NCBI GenBank assembly: GCA_036005805.1
Contig: DASYQE010000259.1
Location: 1 to 15,751, forward strand
Direction: 5' to 3'
Source of the DNA: DASRAU01 sp036005805
GTDB lineage: Bacteria > Acidobacteriota > Polarisedimenticolia > Gp22-AA2
DNA length: 15,751 nt
Part shown: positions 7,169 to 14,508 of the stretch, in pieces
Position numbering within the stretch: position 1 is the stretch's first letter
Layout of the letters: each line of letters starts with the position of its first letter
Translations under genes and position numbers: made by a program
The notes under the pieces: generated by a model
The model's input: the letters and a program-made list of their open reading frames with translations, nothing else
Database searches by the model: none
Told to the model about the DNA's origin: nothing

Positions 7169-8158
7169 TCAGCGACCGGTCATGCGCTCCATGTGCTCGG
7201 GGTAGCGGTCACCCTGGATGCGCTCGGCGGCTTCGTCGATCTCGCGGAGGTCTCCCGGACCCAGGCGCACGGCGGCGGCGCCGAGGTTCTCCTCGAGTCG
7301 CGCCAGCTTCGTGGTGCCGGGGATGGGGACGATCCAGGGCTTCTGCGCGAGCAGCCAGGCCAGCGCGACCTGCGCGGGGGTCGCCTTCTTGCGGCGCGCG
7401 ATCGCGCCGAGCAGATCGACGAGAGCCTGGTTCGCCTGGCGCGCCTCCGGGGTGAAGCGCGGCAGGCTGAGCCGGAAGTCCCCCGCTTCGAAGCGCGTGC
7501 TCGCGTCCATCGCGCCGGTCAGGAAGCCGCGCCCGAGCGGGCTGTAGCAGACGAGGCCGATCCCCAGCTCCTCGAGCGTGCGGAAGAGCTCCGCCTCGGG
7601 CCTCCGCCACCACACCGAGTACTCGTTCTGCACCGCGGCGACCGGCTGCACGGCGTGCGCCCGGCGGATCGTCGCGACCCCCGCCTCGGACAGGCCGAAG
7701 GACCGCACCTTCCCTTCCCGGATCAGGTCCTTCACGGTGCCGGCGACGTCTTCGATCGGCACCTCCGGATCGACGCGGTGCTGGTAGAGGAGATCGATCG
7801 TGCCGGTGCGCAGCCGCTTCAGCGACGCGTCGACGACCTCGCGGATGTGCTGCGGCCGGCTGTCGACACCTTCGTTGCCGGGCGAGCCGTCGCGCTTCAG
7901 CTTGAAGCCGAACTTGGTGGCGAGGACCACCTGCTCCCGCACCGGGGCGAGCGCTTCGCCGAGCAGCTCTTCGTTGGTGTACGGGCCGTACGCCTCGGCG
8001 GTGTCGAAGAAGGTGACGCCGCGATCGACCGCGGCGCGCAGGAGGGCCATCATCGCCTGGCGCTCGCCGGGCGGGCCGTACGACATGCTCATCCCCATGC
8101 ACCCGAGCCCGAGGGCCGAGACCTCGAGACCGCTCTCTCCCAGCCGGCGCTTCTGCAT
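7169..8158 (-). CDS. Aldo/keto reductase (NADPH-dependent, AKR13-like)
   Basis: A TIM-barrel oxidoreductase of 329 residues that would reduce carbonyl compounds with NADPH; the substrate cannot be told from sequence. The catalytic tetrad is complete: Asp52 in FFDTAEAYGP, Tyr57, Lys82 in VLATKFGF, and His127 in LLYQHRVD. LGLGCMGMS near the N-terminus, IREGKVRSFGLSE, and the cofactor-binding PIPGTTK segment are typical of the family. I chose ATG 8156-8158 because GGGAG (8168-8172) lies 9 nt before it. An in-frame ATG at 8165-8167 abuts that site with no spacing, and the usual family start is MQKRRLG. The next gene on this strand, xthA, is 51 bp downstream with a small hairpin between, so co-transcription is uncertain. 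It is divergent from the secreted peptidase. Confidence 0.93.
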   Translation of the reverse strand: MQKRRLGESGLEVSALGLGCMGMSMSYGPPGERQAMMALLRAAVDRGVTFFDTAEAYGPYTNEELLGEALAPVREQVVLATKFGFKLKRDGSPGNEGVDSRPQHIREVVDASLKRLRTGTIDLLYQHRVDPEVPIEDVAGTVKDLIREGKVRSFGLSEAGVATIRRAHAVQPVAAVQNEYSVWWRRPEAELFRTLEELGIGLVCYSPLGRGFLTGAMDASTRFEAGDFRLSLPRFTPEARQANQALVDLLGAIARRKKATPAQVALAWLLAQKPWIVPIPGTTKLARLEENLGAAAVRLGPGDLREIDEAAERIQGDRYPEHMERMTGR

Positions 8159-8167
8159 CGTCTTCAT

Positions 8168-8172
8168 CTCCC
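8168..8172 (-). promoter_or_regulatory. Ribosome binding site that decides the aldo/keto reductase start
   Basis: CTCCC on the plus strand reads GGGAG on the minus strand. It is 9 nt from ATG 8158 but directly touches ATG 8167, so the inner ATG is the likelier start. Confidence 0.55.
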
Positions 8173-8189
8173 GCGTGTGTGTGGCTCCG

Positions 8190-8219
8190 ACTGTACGACG
8201 CCGGAGAAGGCGGGGACAA
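8190..8219 (-). promoter_or_regulatory. Possible sigma70-type promoter for the aldo/keto reductase
   Basis: On the minus strand TTGTCC (8214-8219) and TACAGT (8190-8195) are 18 bp apart. Each matches four of six consensus positions. The -10 element lies about 31 nt before the chosen ATG, leaving room for the GGGAG site. Weak matches like these arise often, so this is tentative. Confidence 0.3.
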
Positions 8220-8229
8220 GCGGCCGGGG

Positions 8230-8243
8230 AAGGGAGTACGATG
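8230..8243 (+). promoter_or_regulatory. Strong SD plus ATG in the wrong frame ahead of the secreted peptidase
   Basis: AAGGGAG (8230-8236) is followed 4 nt later by ATG at 8241-8243, a good initiation site. That ATG is not in the peptidase frame. Its own frame runs to about 8624 with Arg/Pro-rich sequence that looks non-coding. The true frame has no ATG, GTG or TTG between here and GTG 8258, which has no ribosome site of its own. Confidence 0.5.
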
Positions 8244-8257
8244 TTGCTTCACCTCAA

Positions 8258-10993
8258 GTGTCGTCCGTGCGCCGCGCAGGTCCTGCTCTTCTGGCTGTCC
8301 TCCTCGGCTCCATGGGATGGACCGGCGCCCAGGCGCCGGATCCCGCTGCGCCCCTGGAGACGCGATTCCTGCGCGCCGCCTCCCGGACCCCGCACGACTC
8401 CCCCGGCTCGCGGCGCTTCGTGGTGCGGCGCCATGCCGTCGATCCGGATCTCGCCGCGCTGCGGCGCGCCGCCCGGCATCCTGGCTCGCTGCTGCGCCTG
8501 GACCTCTTCCCCGATGTGTCGGCCCGCGGCGTCGTCGAGCAGGTGGTGTGGCGTGGCGGAGGCTTCTCGATTTCGGGGCGGCTCGAAGCCGGTTCGGCCG
8601 CACCGGTCACGGCGAGATCCGTGATCGGAGACTTCCTCCTCGTGGTCGAGGAGGCGCAGATCTCGGGCAGCCTTCGTTTCGATGACGGACGCCTGTACGC
8701 GATCGGGTCCGACCTCGACGGCCGCGCGGAAGCGCAGGAGATCGATCCCGGAAGCCTTCCCGATTGCGCCGGAGCGGTGCCGCCACCCGCCATGACCGGC
8801 ATCGCCGGCGCGCCGCTCCCGGCGGCCCCTGACCCGGGCGATCTGATTGATGTCCTGATCGCCTACACCGCGCGCGTCGAGACGGCGGCCGGAGGTCCGG
8901 CGGCGGTGCACGCGCTGGCCCAGCGGGCGATCGACGAAGCCAACCGGGCCTACGTGCGGAGCGGCGTCACGACGCGGCTGCGGCTGGTGTGGCGCGGCCG
9001 CGTCGATTACGACGAATCGCTCGATGATTTCCAGACGCACCTGGCCCGGCTGCGGCTCCCCGACGACGGCTTCCTCGACGACGTCCCCGGGCTGCGCGAT
9101 GCGACCGGCGCCGACGTCGTCAGCCTGCTCGTGGACGACTCCGAGGCGGCCGGGGTCGGGTACCTCATGATGCAGCAGTCGAGCACGTTCGAGTCGCTCG
9201 CGGTCAGCGTCGTCTATTGGTTCCCCGCCGCCAACAACCTGTCGCTGGCGCACGAGATCGCCCACAACCAGGGCTGCCAGCACGACCGCGATCACGCCAC
9301 CGACCGGCCGGTCTTCAACGACGCCTACGGCTGGAAGTTCATCGGCGACGACGGCCGACAGTACCGCACGGTCATGGGCTACCTGCCGGGGCAGCGGATC
9401 GCCAACTTCTCCAACCCTGCGGTGATCTACCAGGGACAGCCGACGGGGCGGGCCAACAAGGAGAACAACGCGCACGCCATCAGCACCACCGCCCCGACGG
9501 TGGCGAACTTCCGGCCGCACCGGATCCATCCCGGCTCGGTCAGCGACTTCGACGGCAACGGCGCCGACGACGTCGCCGTCTTCGACCCGCTCACGGGCGC
9601 CTTGTGGGCCGGCCTGGCGCGCGGCGACAACACCGGCGCGGGAGAGATGGACGTCCTGGGCTGGGGGTCGCTCCCGGCATCGACCTCCTGGGGAACGCCG
9701 ATCGAAGGGGATTTCGACGGTGACGGGCTCCGGGACCTGGCGACGTTCGACGCGACCACCTCCGCCTGGTGGGTCAGCCGCTCGCGTGCCGATCGCTTCG
9801 ACAGCCTGCCGTGGCACACGCTCCCCGCTTCGGCCGGCTGGCGGCTGGCGACGCGCGGCGATTTCAACGGCGACGGACGCGATGACCTCGCGAATTTCGA
9901 CGGCGCGAGCGGCTCGTGGCGCGTGGCGATCTCGAATGGCAGCGGCTTCGCTTCGAGCGCGTGGGGAACGCTCGCCGCGCCGTTCGCCGACTGGAGCCGC
10001 GCCCTCGCGGCGGACTTCGACGGCGACGGACGAAGCGACCTGGCGGTCTATGCCGGGACGGCAGGAACGTGGTGGGTCGGGCTCTCGACCGGATCGGGGT
10101 TCACGTTCACGCCGTGGGGCGGACATGCGGGTGGCCCGACCGGCTGGACCGACGCCGTGGCGGGCGATTTCACCGGGGACGGCCGCACCGATCTCGCCCA
10201 GGTCCGCCCGGGCGACGGCACGATCGAGGTCCTCCGCTCGAGCGGCAGCGGGTTCACCTCGTCGACCTGGATGATGCTGGCCACAGGCGGCGAGGTCGGC
10301 GCGCTGCTCGCGGCGGATTTCGACGGCGACGGGCTCGACGACGTCGCCGCCCTCGGCGCGGCGGACGGGACCTGGTCGGTCGGCCTCTCGACCGGGAGCG
10401 CCTTCTCCGCCGCGCCGTGGGGAACGCTGCAGCCCGCCGCCGGATGGAGCCGGCACGTGGTCGGCGACTTCGACGCCGACGGCCGGATGGACGTGGCGGT
10501 CTATCTCCTCACGAAGGGCGAATGGTGGATCGGCCTGTCGCGCGGCGACCACTTCGACTTTTCGATCTGGGGCCGCTTCGTCCTGCCGCGCGACGACGTC
10601 GACACCGACGGCGACGGGGTCGCCGACGCGACCGACTGCGACCCCACCGGCGCCGCGGCCTGGGCGCTCCCGGGCGAAGTGGAGAACGTGACGCTCGCCC
10701 CGACGGCGGGGCCGGCAAGCGCCACGCGCCTCGCCTGGCCCGAGCCCTTCTTCACCGGAGGGAGCACGGTGCAGTACGACGTGCTGCGCTCCGACTCGCC
10801 GTGGTACTTCGACTGGGGCTCGCTCACCTGCCTCGAGACCAACGATGGCGGCGATCGCGAGGCGCTCGATGCGACGACGCCGCCGGCGGGAGGCGCCTGG
10901 TATTACCTCGTGCGCGCCGGCAACGCCTGCGGCGAAGGGGATCTCGGAGTCACGTCCGCCGGGACGCCGCGCACCGCGCTCACCTGCCCCTGA
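8258..10993 (+). CDS. Secreted reprolysin-like zinc metallopeptidase with seven FG-GAP/VCBS repeats
   Basis: From GTG 8258 the product has 911 residues. A Sec signal peptide is clear: MSSVRR, then hydrophobic AGPALLAVLLGSMGW, ending TGAQA at about residue 26. A propeptide-like region to about 190 contains a lone LPDC cysteine (Cys170), a possible cysteine switch. The catalytic domain (about 195-420) has the zinc site HEIAHNQGCQHD with His332, Glu333, His336 and His342, and a Met-turn VMGY at Met373. It resembles M12B or peptidyl-Asp (M72) endopeptidases. Seven repeats of about 50 residues follow (430-780) with DFDGDGxxD calcium-loop motifs. The end holds a DTDGDGVADATDCDP thrombospondin-3-like loop and a domain with YYLVRAGNACGEG. 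It probably acts outside the cell or at its surface; the substrate is unknown. The GTG lacks a ribosome site, and GTG 8267 is an alternative. The stop overlaps the convergent neighbour by 14 bp. Confidence 0.9.
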   Translation: MSSVRRAGPALLAVLLGSMGWTGAQAPDPAAPLETRFLRAASRTPHDSPGSRRFVVRRHAVDPDLAALRRAARHPGSLLRLDLFPDVSARGVVEQVVWRGGGFSISGRLEAGSAAPVTARSVIGDFLLVVEEAQISGSLRFDDGRLYAIGSDLDGRAEAQEIDPGSLPDCAGAVPPPAMTGIAGAPLPAAPDPGDLIDVLIAYTARVETAAGGPAAVHALAQRAIDEANRAYVRSGVTTRLRLVWRGRVDYDESLDDFQTHLARLRLPDDGFLDDVPGLRDATGADVVSLLVDDSEAAGVGYLMMQQSSTFESLAVSVVYWFPAANNLSLAHEIAHNQGCQHDRDHATDRPVFNDAYGWKFIGDDGRQYRTVMGYLPGQRIANFSNPAVIYQGQPTGRANKENNAHAISTTAPTVANFRPHRIHPGSVSDFDGNGADDVAVFDPLTGALWAGLARGDNTGAGEMDVLGWGSLPASTSWGTPIEGDFDGDGLRDLATFDATTSAWWVSRSRADRFDSLPWHTLPASAGWRLATRGDFNGDGRDDLANFDGASGSWRVAISNGSGFASSAWGTLAAPFADWSRALAADFDGDGRSDLAVYAGTAGTWWVGLSTGSGFTFTPWGGHAGGPTGWTDAVAGDFTGDGRTDLAQVRPGDGTIEVLRSSGSGFTSSTWMMLATGGEVGALLAADFDGDGLDDVAALGAADGTWSVGLSTGSAFSAAPWGTLQPAAGWSRHVVGDFDADGRMDVAVYLLTKGEWWIGLSRGDHFDFSIWGRFVLPRDDVDTDGDGVADATDCDPTGAAAWALPGEVENVTLAPTAGPASATRLAWPEPFFTGGSTVQYDVLRSDSPWYFDWGSLTCLETNDGGDREALDATTPPAGGAWYYLVRAGNACGEGDLGVTSAGTPRTALTCP
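9545..10596 (+). repeat. Seven in-gene FG-GAP/VCBS repeat units, period about 150 bp
   Basis: The DF(D/N/T)G(D/N)G motif begins at 9545, 9710, 9860, 10013, 10166, 10316 and 10466 (unit seven reads DFDADG). The first interval is 55 codons and the others are 50 or 51. Each unit also carries a WWVxLSxGxxF-like strand and a following W-G pair, consistent with blades of a calcium-binding propeller. The DNA has diverged between units, so this is old protein-level repetition, not recent duplication. Confidence 0.85.
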
Positions 10994-11654
10994 CGGCGTC
11001 GCCGTCCGCGCCCGCCGACCGCAGTGGACGAACCACCCCGGCGGCCAGGAACGCCAGGCCGGCGCAGAAAGGACCCCAGCGGAATGGCCCCGGGCGCAGC
11101 CCCGAGAGCGCCTCGGCGGTCGCCGGCAGGGCGGCGAGGGCGTCGGCCATGAAGGCCGCGAGGATCAGCACGACGCCGGCGGTCATGAGGCTCCAGTCGA
11201 GCGCGCGCGGCCGCACCGCGCGCCCGCGATCGTCGAGCGCGATGACCCCGACGCCTCCCGCCGCGAGCAGCAGGGCGACCAGGATCGGCGTGATCACCGG
11301 GCCCCACCACGGCAGCGGGATCAGGAAGAGAATGTCCGGCGTCAGCAGCGACTCCGGCCAGCCGACGAGCGCCTTCAGCCAGCCGTAGTAGAGGATGTCC
11401 CACACGCCGAAGGCGAAGAGGGCGAAAGCCACCCGCGTCCGCGCCTTGCGGCCGCACGCCCAGCCGAGCGCGACCAGCATGACCAGGGTCGCGGCCTCCC
11501 GCCCGACCTCGATGGCGGCGATGGTCGCGTCGTAGACGCCCGGGTCGCGCCACGGCTCGACCACGTCCACGAGACGGCGCAGATACACGACCACCGCCGC
11601 CTCGAGATAAGCCATGGCGGAGGCGAAGATCGCAACCGGGAGCAGGCGCCGCAT
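10980..11654 (-). CDS. Multi-pass integral membrane protein of unknown function
   Basis: I do not recognise a characterised family for this 224-residue protein. Hydrophobic segments lie at about residues 4-25, 53-68, 75-95, 105-140 (probably two), 153-175 and 194-209, giving about six or seven membrane spans. Polar or charged residues inside or next to spans (MAYLEAAVVVYL with Glu18, VWDILYYGW with Asp86, PWWGPVITP) and the LTPDILFLIPLPWW segment would be the places to look for a functional site. AGGA about 9 nt before the ATG supports the start. It follows the M28 peptidase by 19 bp and ends the minus-strand run that begins with LigD. Its stop lies inside the last codons of the convergent peptidase, a 14-bp overlap. 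The reading frame is believable because of its consistent hydrophobic pattern and operon spacing. Confidence 0.8.
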   Translation of the reverse strand: MRRLLPVAIFASAMAYLEAAVVVYLRRLVDVVEPWRDPGVYDATIAAIEVGREAATLVMLVALGWACGRKARTRVAFALFAFGVWDILYYGWLKALVGWPESLLTPDILFLIPLPWWGPVITPILVALLLAAGGVGVIALDDRGRAVRPRALDWSLMTAGVVLILAAFMADALAALPATAEALSGLRPGPFRWGPFCAGLAFLAAGVVRPLRSAGADGDAVRGR

Positions 11655-11673
11655 CGCGGCATCCTGCCACAGG

Positions 11674-12639
11674 TCAGTGGCGCGCCAGCATCACCACGGT
11701 GCTGAACACCCCGTCCACCACCTGCGCCATGCGCGGGTAGTCCAGCGTCTCGGCGGTGTCGGTCGCCGCGTGGTAGTTCGGGTTGCGCATGAACGCGGTG
11801 TCGGTGACCATGAACGCGGGGATGCCGGCGGCCCAGTAGTTGCGCTGGTCCGAGAGGTCGGCGCCGAGGCCCGTCGGTCCGGAGTAGGACACCACGTCCA
11901 GGCCCGAGGCGCCGCGGAAGCACTTCTTCGCGTCGGCGACGAGATCCCGATCGGCCCACCGTCCGACGAGCGCGATGTACCGCCCGTGACGCGGGTAGAT
12001 GGTGCTCAGCAGGATCCCGGGGTGCGGCTGCTGCTCGGTGAAGTAGCCGATCATCTCGAGCGAGATCATGACGGGGACCTTGGTCGCCGCGCCCTGAATC
12101 TCTTTCACGTGGACGGCGCTGCCCATCTCGGGTCCGCCGAAGAACGGAGGCTCCTCGCTCGAGTAGGCGACGAGTTCGACCGCGGTCGGGAGGTTGCGTC
12201 CGTCGAGCAGGCGCGCCAGCTCGAGCAGCCCGGCGACGCCGCTGGCGTTGTCATCGGCGCCCGGAAGATCTCCGAAGACGTCGTAGTGCGCGCCGATCAC
12301 GACGCGCGGCCGGGTCTCGAGCCCGAAGCGCGCGACGACGTTCTTCGTCTCGACCGGGCCGGCCTTGTAGGGCTGCACGAAGACTTTGGCGCTGGTCGTG
12401 GAGAACGCCCGCGCGATGTAATCGGCGGCGCGCCCCATCCCGGCGGCGTTGTGGACGCTGCGCCATTCGCCCGACGCGCTCAGGAAGCGGACGTGCTGCT
12501 CGAGTCGCGCGGCGTCGGCGCGCTCCGAGCCCGGATAGGGCTCGCTGCCGGAATTCGGCTGGCGGATCACCCACGCGAGCGCGAGCCACAGCACCGCGAG
12601 CCCGAAGACCGTGCCGGCGAGGACGCGAATGAAGAGCAT
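11674..12639 (-). CDS. Membrane-anchored M28 family zinc peptidase
   Basis: This 321-residue protein has an N-terminal hydrophobic anchor or uncleaved signal (residues 3-25, VLAGTVFGLAVLWLALAWV). An M28 aminopeptidase-type catalytic domain follows. The co-catalytic dizinc ligands are visible as GAHYD (His118), GADDNASG (127-134), the YSSEE pair with Glu162 as likely general base and Glu163, SLEMIGY with Glu195, and the last histidine in NPNYHAATDT near residue 280. The fold would face the periplasm or outside. Whether it is an aminopeptidase, a carboxypeptidase or a glutaminyl-cyclase-like enzyme cannot be decided here. It starts 13 bp after the HTH-TPR gene with no clear ribosome site, which hints at translational coupling, and sits 19 bp before the membrane-protein gene. 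Its place after Ku and LigD is odd for a secreted peptidase. Confidence 0.9.
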   Translation of the reverse strand: MLFIRVLAGTVFGLAVLWLALAWVIRQPNSGSEPYPGSERADAARLEQHVRFLSASGEWRSVHNAAGMGRAADYIARAFSTTSAKVFVQPYKAGPVETKNVVARFGLETRPRVVIGAHYDVFGDLPGADDNASGVAGLLELARLLDGRNLPTAVELVAYSSEEPPFFGGPEMGSAVHVKEIQGAATKVPVMISLEMIGYFTEQQPHPGILLSTIYPRHGRYIALVGRWADRDLVADAKKCFRGASGLDVVSYSGPTGLGADLSDQRNYWAAGIPAFMVTDTAFMRNPNYHAATDTAETLDYPRMAQVVDGVFSTVVMLARH

Positions 12640-12652
12640 CGCGAGAGGGGTG

Positions 12653-13531
12653 TCAGGTCGTGGCGGTCAGGCGCCGGTACGCGGCCATGTGCTGGATGGC
12701 TTCCTTGGGCCGGCTGATGCTGCGGTAGAGGAGCGCGAGGTTGTAGTGGCAGTCGGCGAAGCCCGGGTCTTTGCGCAGCGCGGTCTCGTACACCTGCATC
12801 GCCTCGCGGCGGCGCCCGAGGTCCTCGAGCAGGACCCCGAGGTCGTAGAGCACGACCGGATCGTCGCCGTGCGCACGCTGGGCCTCGCGGTAGACGCGCT
12901 CGGCCTGCTCGAGGCGGCCCATCTCGTGCAGCAGGCACCCGAGATTGATGCGCGCCTTCAGCAGGCCGGGGTCCATGGCGATCGCCTGCCCGTAGGCCTC
13001 GAGCGCGGCGTGCCGATCCTGCGGCTCGAGCAGGGCGCCGCGCTCGAACCAGTCGTCGCCGCTCGCCGGCGGCGTCGCCGTCCGCCGCAGCAGGACGCGC
13101 GGCGTCGCGTCGGCCGGGATCTCCTGGTGCCCGCGCGCCTCCTCGAAGTCGGCGGGCTCACCGTCCCGCGGCTCTTCCTGCTCCTTCGGGAAGCCGAGCA
13201 GGTACTGCCCCGACTCGGCCTGCCAGCGCCTGTCGCCTTCCTTGACCACGACACCGTCGGCGTCGGCGGACAGGCTCACGCGCGACAGCGGAGCGGACTC
13301 GGGAAGGCGGCGCTTCAGCTCCTCGACGCCGCTCTTGAGGCGCTTGTGCGGCACGCGGGCGGTGGCGAGCGCCCGCGCGCTCTTCAGCACGATCAGGTCC
13401 TGGAAGGAGAAGAGCCAGGTGTTGCGCGGACCGCGCGCGGGCGAGACGAGCCCCGCCTCGACGAGCGAGCGGATGCGGCGGCGCGGCAGCCGGACGAGCC
13501 GTTCGACGTCGCGCACGCTGTACTGGTGCAT
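12653..13531 (-). CDS. MerR-type HTH protein fused to four TPR repeats
   Basis: This 292-residue protein joins two modules. Residues 1-77 form a MerR-like winged HTH (YSVRDVERLVRLPRRRIRSL, then GLVSPARGPRNTWLFSFQDL and a helix with LATARVPHKRLKSGVEELK). After a variable linker with a small strand-rich piece (86-114), four TPRs of 34 residues run from about 159 to the end (for example NLGCLLHEMGRLEQAERVYREA). It lacks the effector-binding domain and dimer coiled coil of classical MerR proteins, so the TPRs probably bind a protein or drive oligomerisation. It starts 19 bp after the Ku stop and is followed 13 bp later by the M28 gene, placing it in the end-joining operon. A perfect 12-bp palindrome lies just before its start. 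A role in regulating or scaffolding repair is inferred only from location. Similar fusions are, to my knowledge, uncharacterised. Confidence 0.88.
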   Translation of the reverse strand: MHQYSVRDVERLVRLPRRRIRSLVEAGLVSPARGPRNTWLFSFQDLIVLKSARALATARVPHKRLKSGVEELKRRLPESAPLSRVSLSADADGVVVKEGDRRWQAESGQYLLGFPKEQEEPRDGEPADFEEARGHQEIPADATPRVLLRRTATPPASGDDWFERGALLEPQDRHAALEAYGQAIAMDPGLLKARINLGCLLHEMGRLEQAERVYREAQRAHGDDPVVLYDLGVLLEDLGRRREAMQVYETALRKDPGFADCHYNLALLYRSISRPKEAIQHMAAYRRLTATT

Positions 13532-13534
13532 CGC

Positions 13535-13546
13535 AGGGCCGGCCCT
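13535..13546. promoter_or_regulatory. Perfect 12-bp palindrome between Ku and the HTH-TPR gene
   Basis: AGGGCCGGCCCT is fully self-complementary. It lies 4 bp before the HTH-TPR ATG and 4 bp after the Ku stop on the minus strand, next to the likely ribosome site GAGAGG. It could be an operator for the HTH protein, an RNA hairpin that limits its translation, or chance in GC-rich DNA. Confidence 0.35.
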
Positions 13547-13550
13547 CTCG

Positions 13551-14486
13551 TTACTTCTTGGCGGACTTCTTCGCGGTTCCTTCCGTCGCCTGGGCGCGCT
13601 TCAGCGGCTTGCGTCCGGCGGCGCGGGCCGCCTCGGCGGCCAAAGGCTCAGCCGCGGCGCGGGGCTTCGACTGCGCTTCGCGGGCCGCGGTGTCCCCGGT
13701 GTGCCGGGCCGACGTCTTCTTCTCGAGGCTGGCGCGCAGCGCCTCCATGAGGTCGATGACCTGGCCGCCTCCTTCGGGCGCCTCGGCCATGGTGATCTCC
13801 TGGCCCTCGACCTTCTTCTGGATCTCCGCCTCGATGCGGGTGCGCACGTCGTCGACGTAAGGCGTCGGGTCGAACGTGTCCACCGCCTGCTGCTCGATGA
13901 GCTGCTGGGCCAGCTTGAGCTCGGCGTCCTTCACCTCGCCCGGCGGGATCTCGATGTCCTCGATCGACCGCACCTCGCCGGCGTAGAGGAGCTGCTGCAT
14001 GACCAGCCCCTTCCCGGACGGCCGGATCATGACGATGTACTGCTTGCCGCGGGCGGCATAACGGCCGATGGCGCAGCGCCCCGACTCGCGCAGCGCACGC
14101 GCCAGCAGCGCGTACGGCTTGTTGCCGCCCTTGTCGGGGGCGAGGAGGTAGGCCTTGTCGAAATAGACCGGGTCGATGGAGGAGATCGGCACGAACTCGG
14201 CAATCTCGGCGCTGTGGGTTCCCGCCTCCTCGAGCGCCTTGAGCTCCTCCGGGGTGAACATGACGTATTGATCCTTGGCGAACTCGTAGCCCTTGACCAT
14301 CTCGTCGCGCGTGACCGGCACCTCTTCCTTGACGCAGAGATACTGCTGCTTGAGGCGCGACCCGCACTCCTTGTGCAGGAGGTTGAAGGAGATGGCGTGG
14401 CCCGCCTCGGTGGCGGAGTAGAGCTTGACAGGGATCGAGACGAGTCCGAACGAGACGGTCAGCGACGCGATGGCTCGTGGTGCCAT
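13551..14486 (-). CDS. ku: Bacterial Ku, DNA end-binding protein for NHEJ
   Basis: Ku forms a homodimeric ring that binds double-strand break ends and recruits LigD. The 311-residue product has the Ku core from residue 1 to about 225, opening with IASLTVSFGLVSIPVKLYSAT. LLHKECGSRLKQQYLC and VTRDEMVKGYEF follow, then FFDKAY-like VYFDKAYLLAPDKGG and a GRYAARGKQYIVMIRP strand. VIDLMEALRASLEKK (243-257) is the conserved C-terminal minimal motif. A Lys/Ala-rich basic tail follows to the end (AKKSAKK), as in Ku forms that thread onto or retain DNA. The ATG is fixed by GGAGGA at 14491-14496, 4 nt upstream. It lies 22 bp downstream of LigD on the same strand, the expected pair. All core features are intact. 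Confidence 0.97.
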   Translation of the reverse strand: MAPRAIASLTVSFGLVSIPVKLYSATEAGHAISFNLLHKECGSRLKQQYLCVKEEVPVTRDEMVKGYEFAKDQYVMFTPEELKALEEAGTHSAEIAEFVPISSIDPVYFDKAYLLAPDKGGNKPYALLARALRESGRCAIGRYAARGKQYIVMIRPSGKGLVMQQLLYAGEVRSIEDIEIPPGEVKDAELKLAQQLIEQQAVDTFDPTPYVDDVRTRIEAEIQKKVEGQEITMAEAPEGGGQVIDLMEALRASLEKKTSARHTGDTAAREAQSKPRAAAEPLAAEAARAAGRKPLKRAQATEGTAKKSAKK

Positions 14487-14508
14487 TCTTTCCTCCGGTC
14501 GGTCCGTT

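Noticed and set aside
7193..8257. Upstream extension of the peptidase frame
   Set aside because: It is antisense to the aldo/keto reductase and precedes the signal peptide, so it is not part of the protein.
8249..10552. 767-codon minus-strand open frame opposite the peptidase
   Set aside because: The plus strand has the zinc motif and repeats; this frame shows only charged, repetitive composition.
9545..10596. 150-bp periodicity as a DNA tandem repeat or CRISPR-like array
   Set aside because: The period comes from protein blades; the nucleotide units are diverged and in frame.
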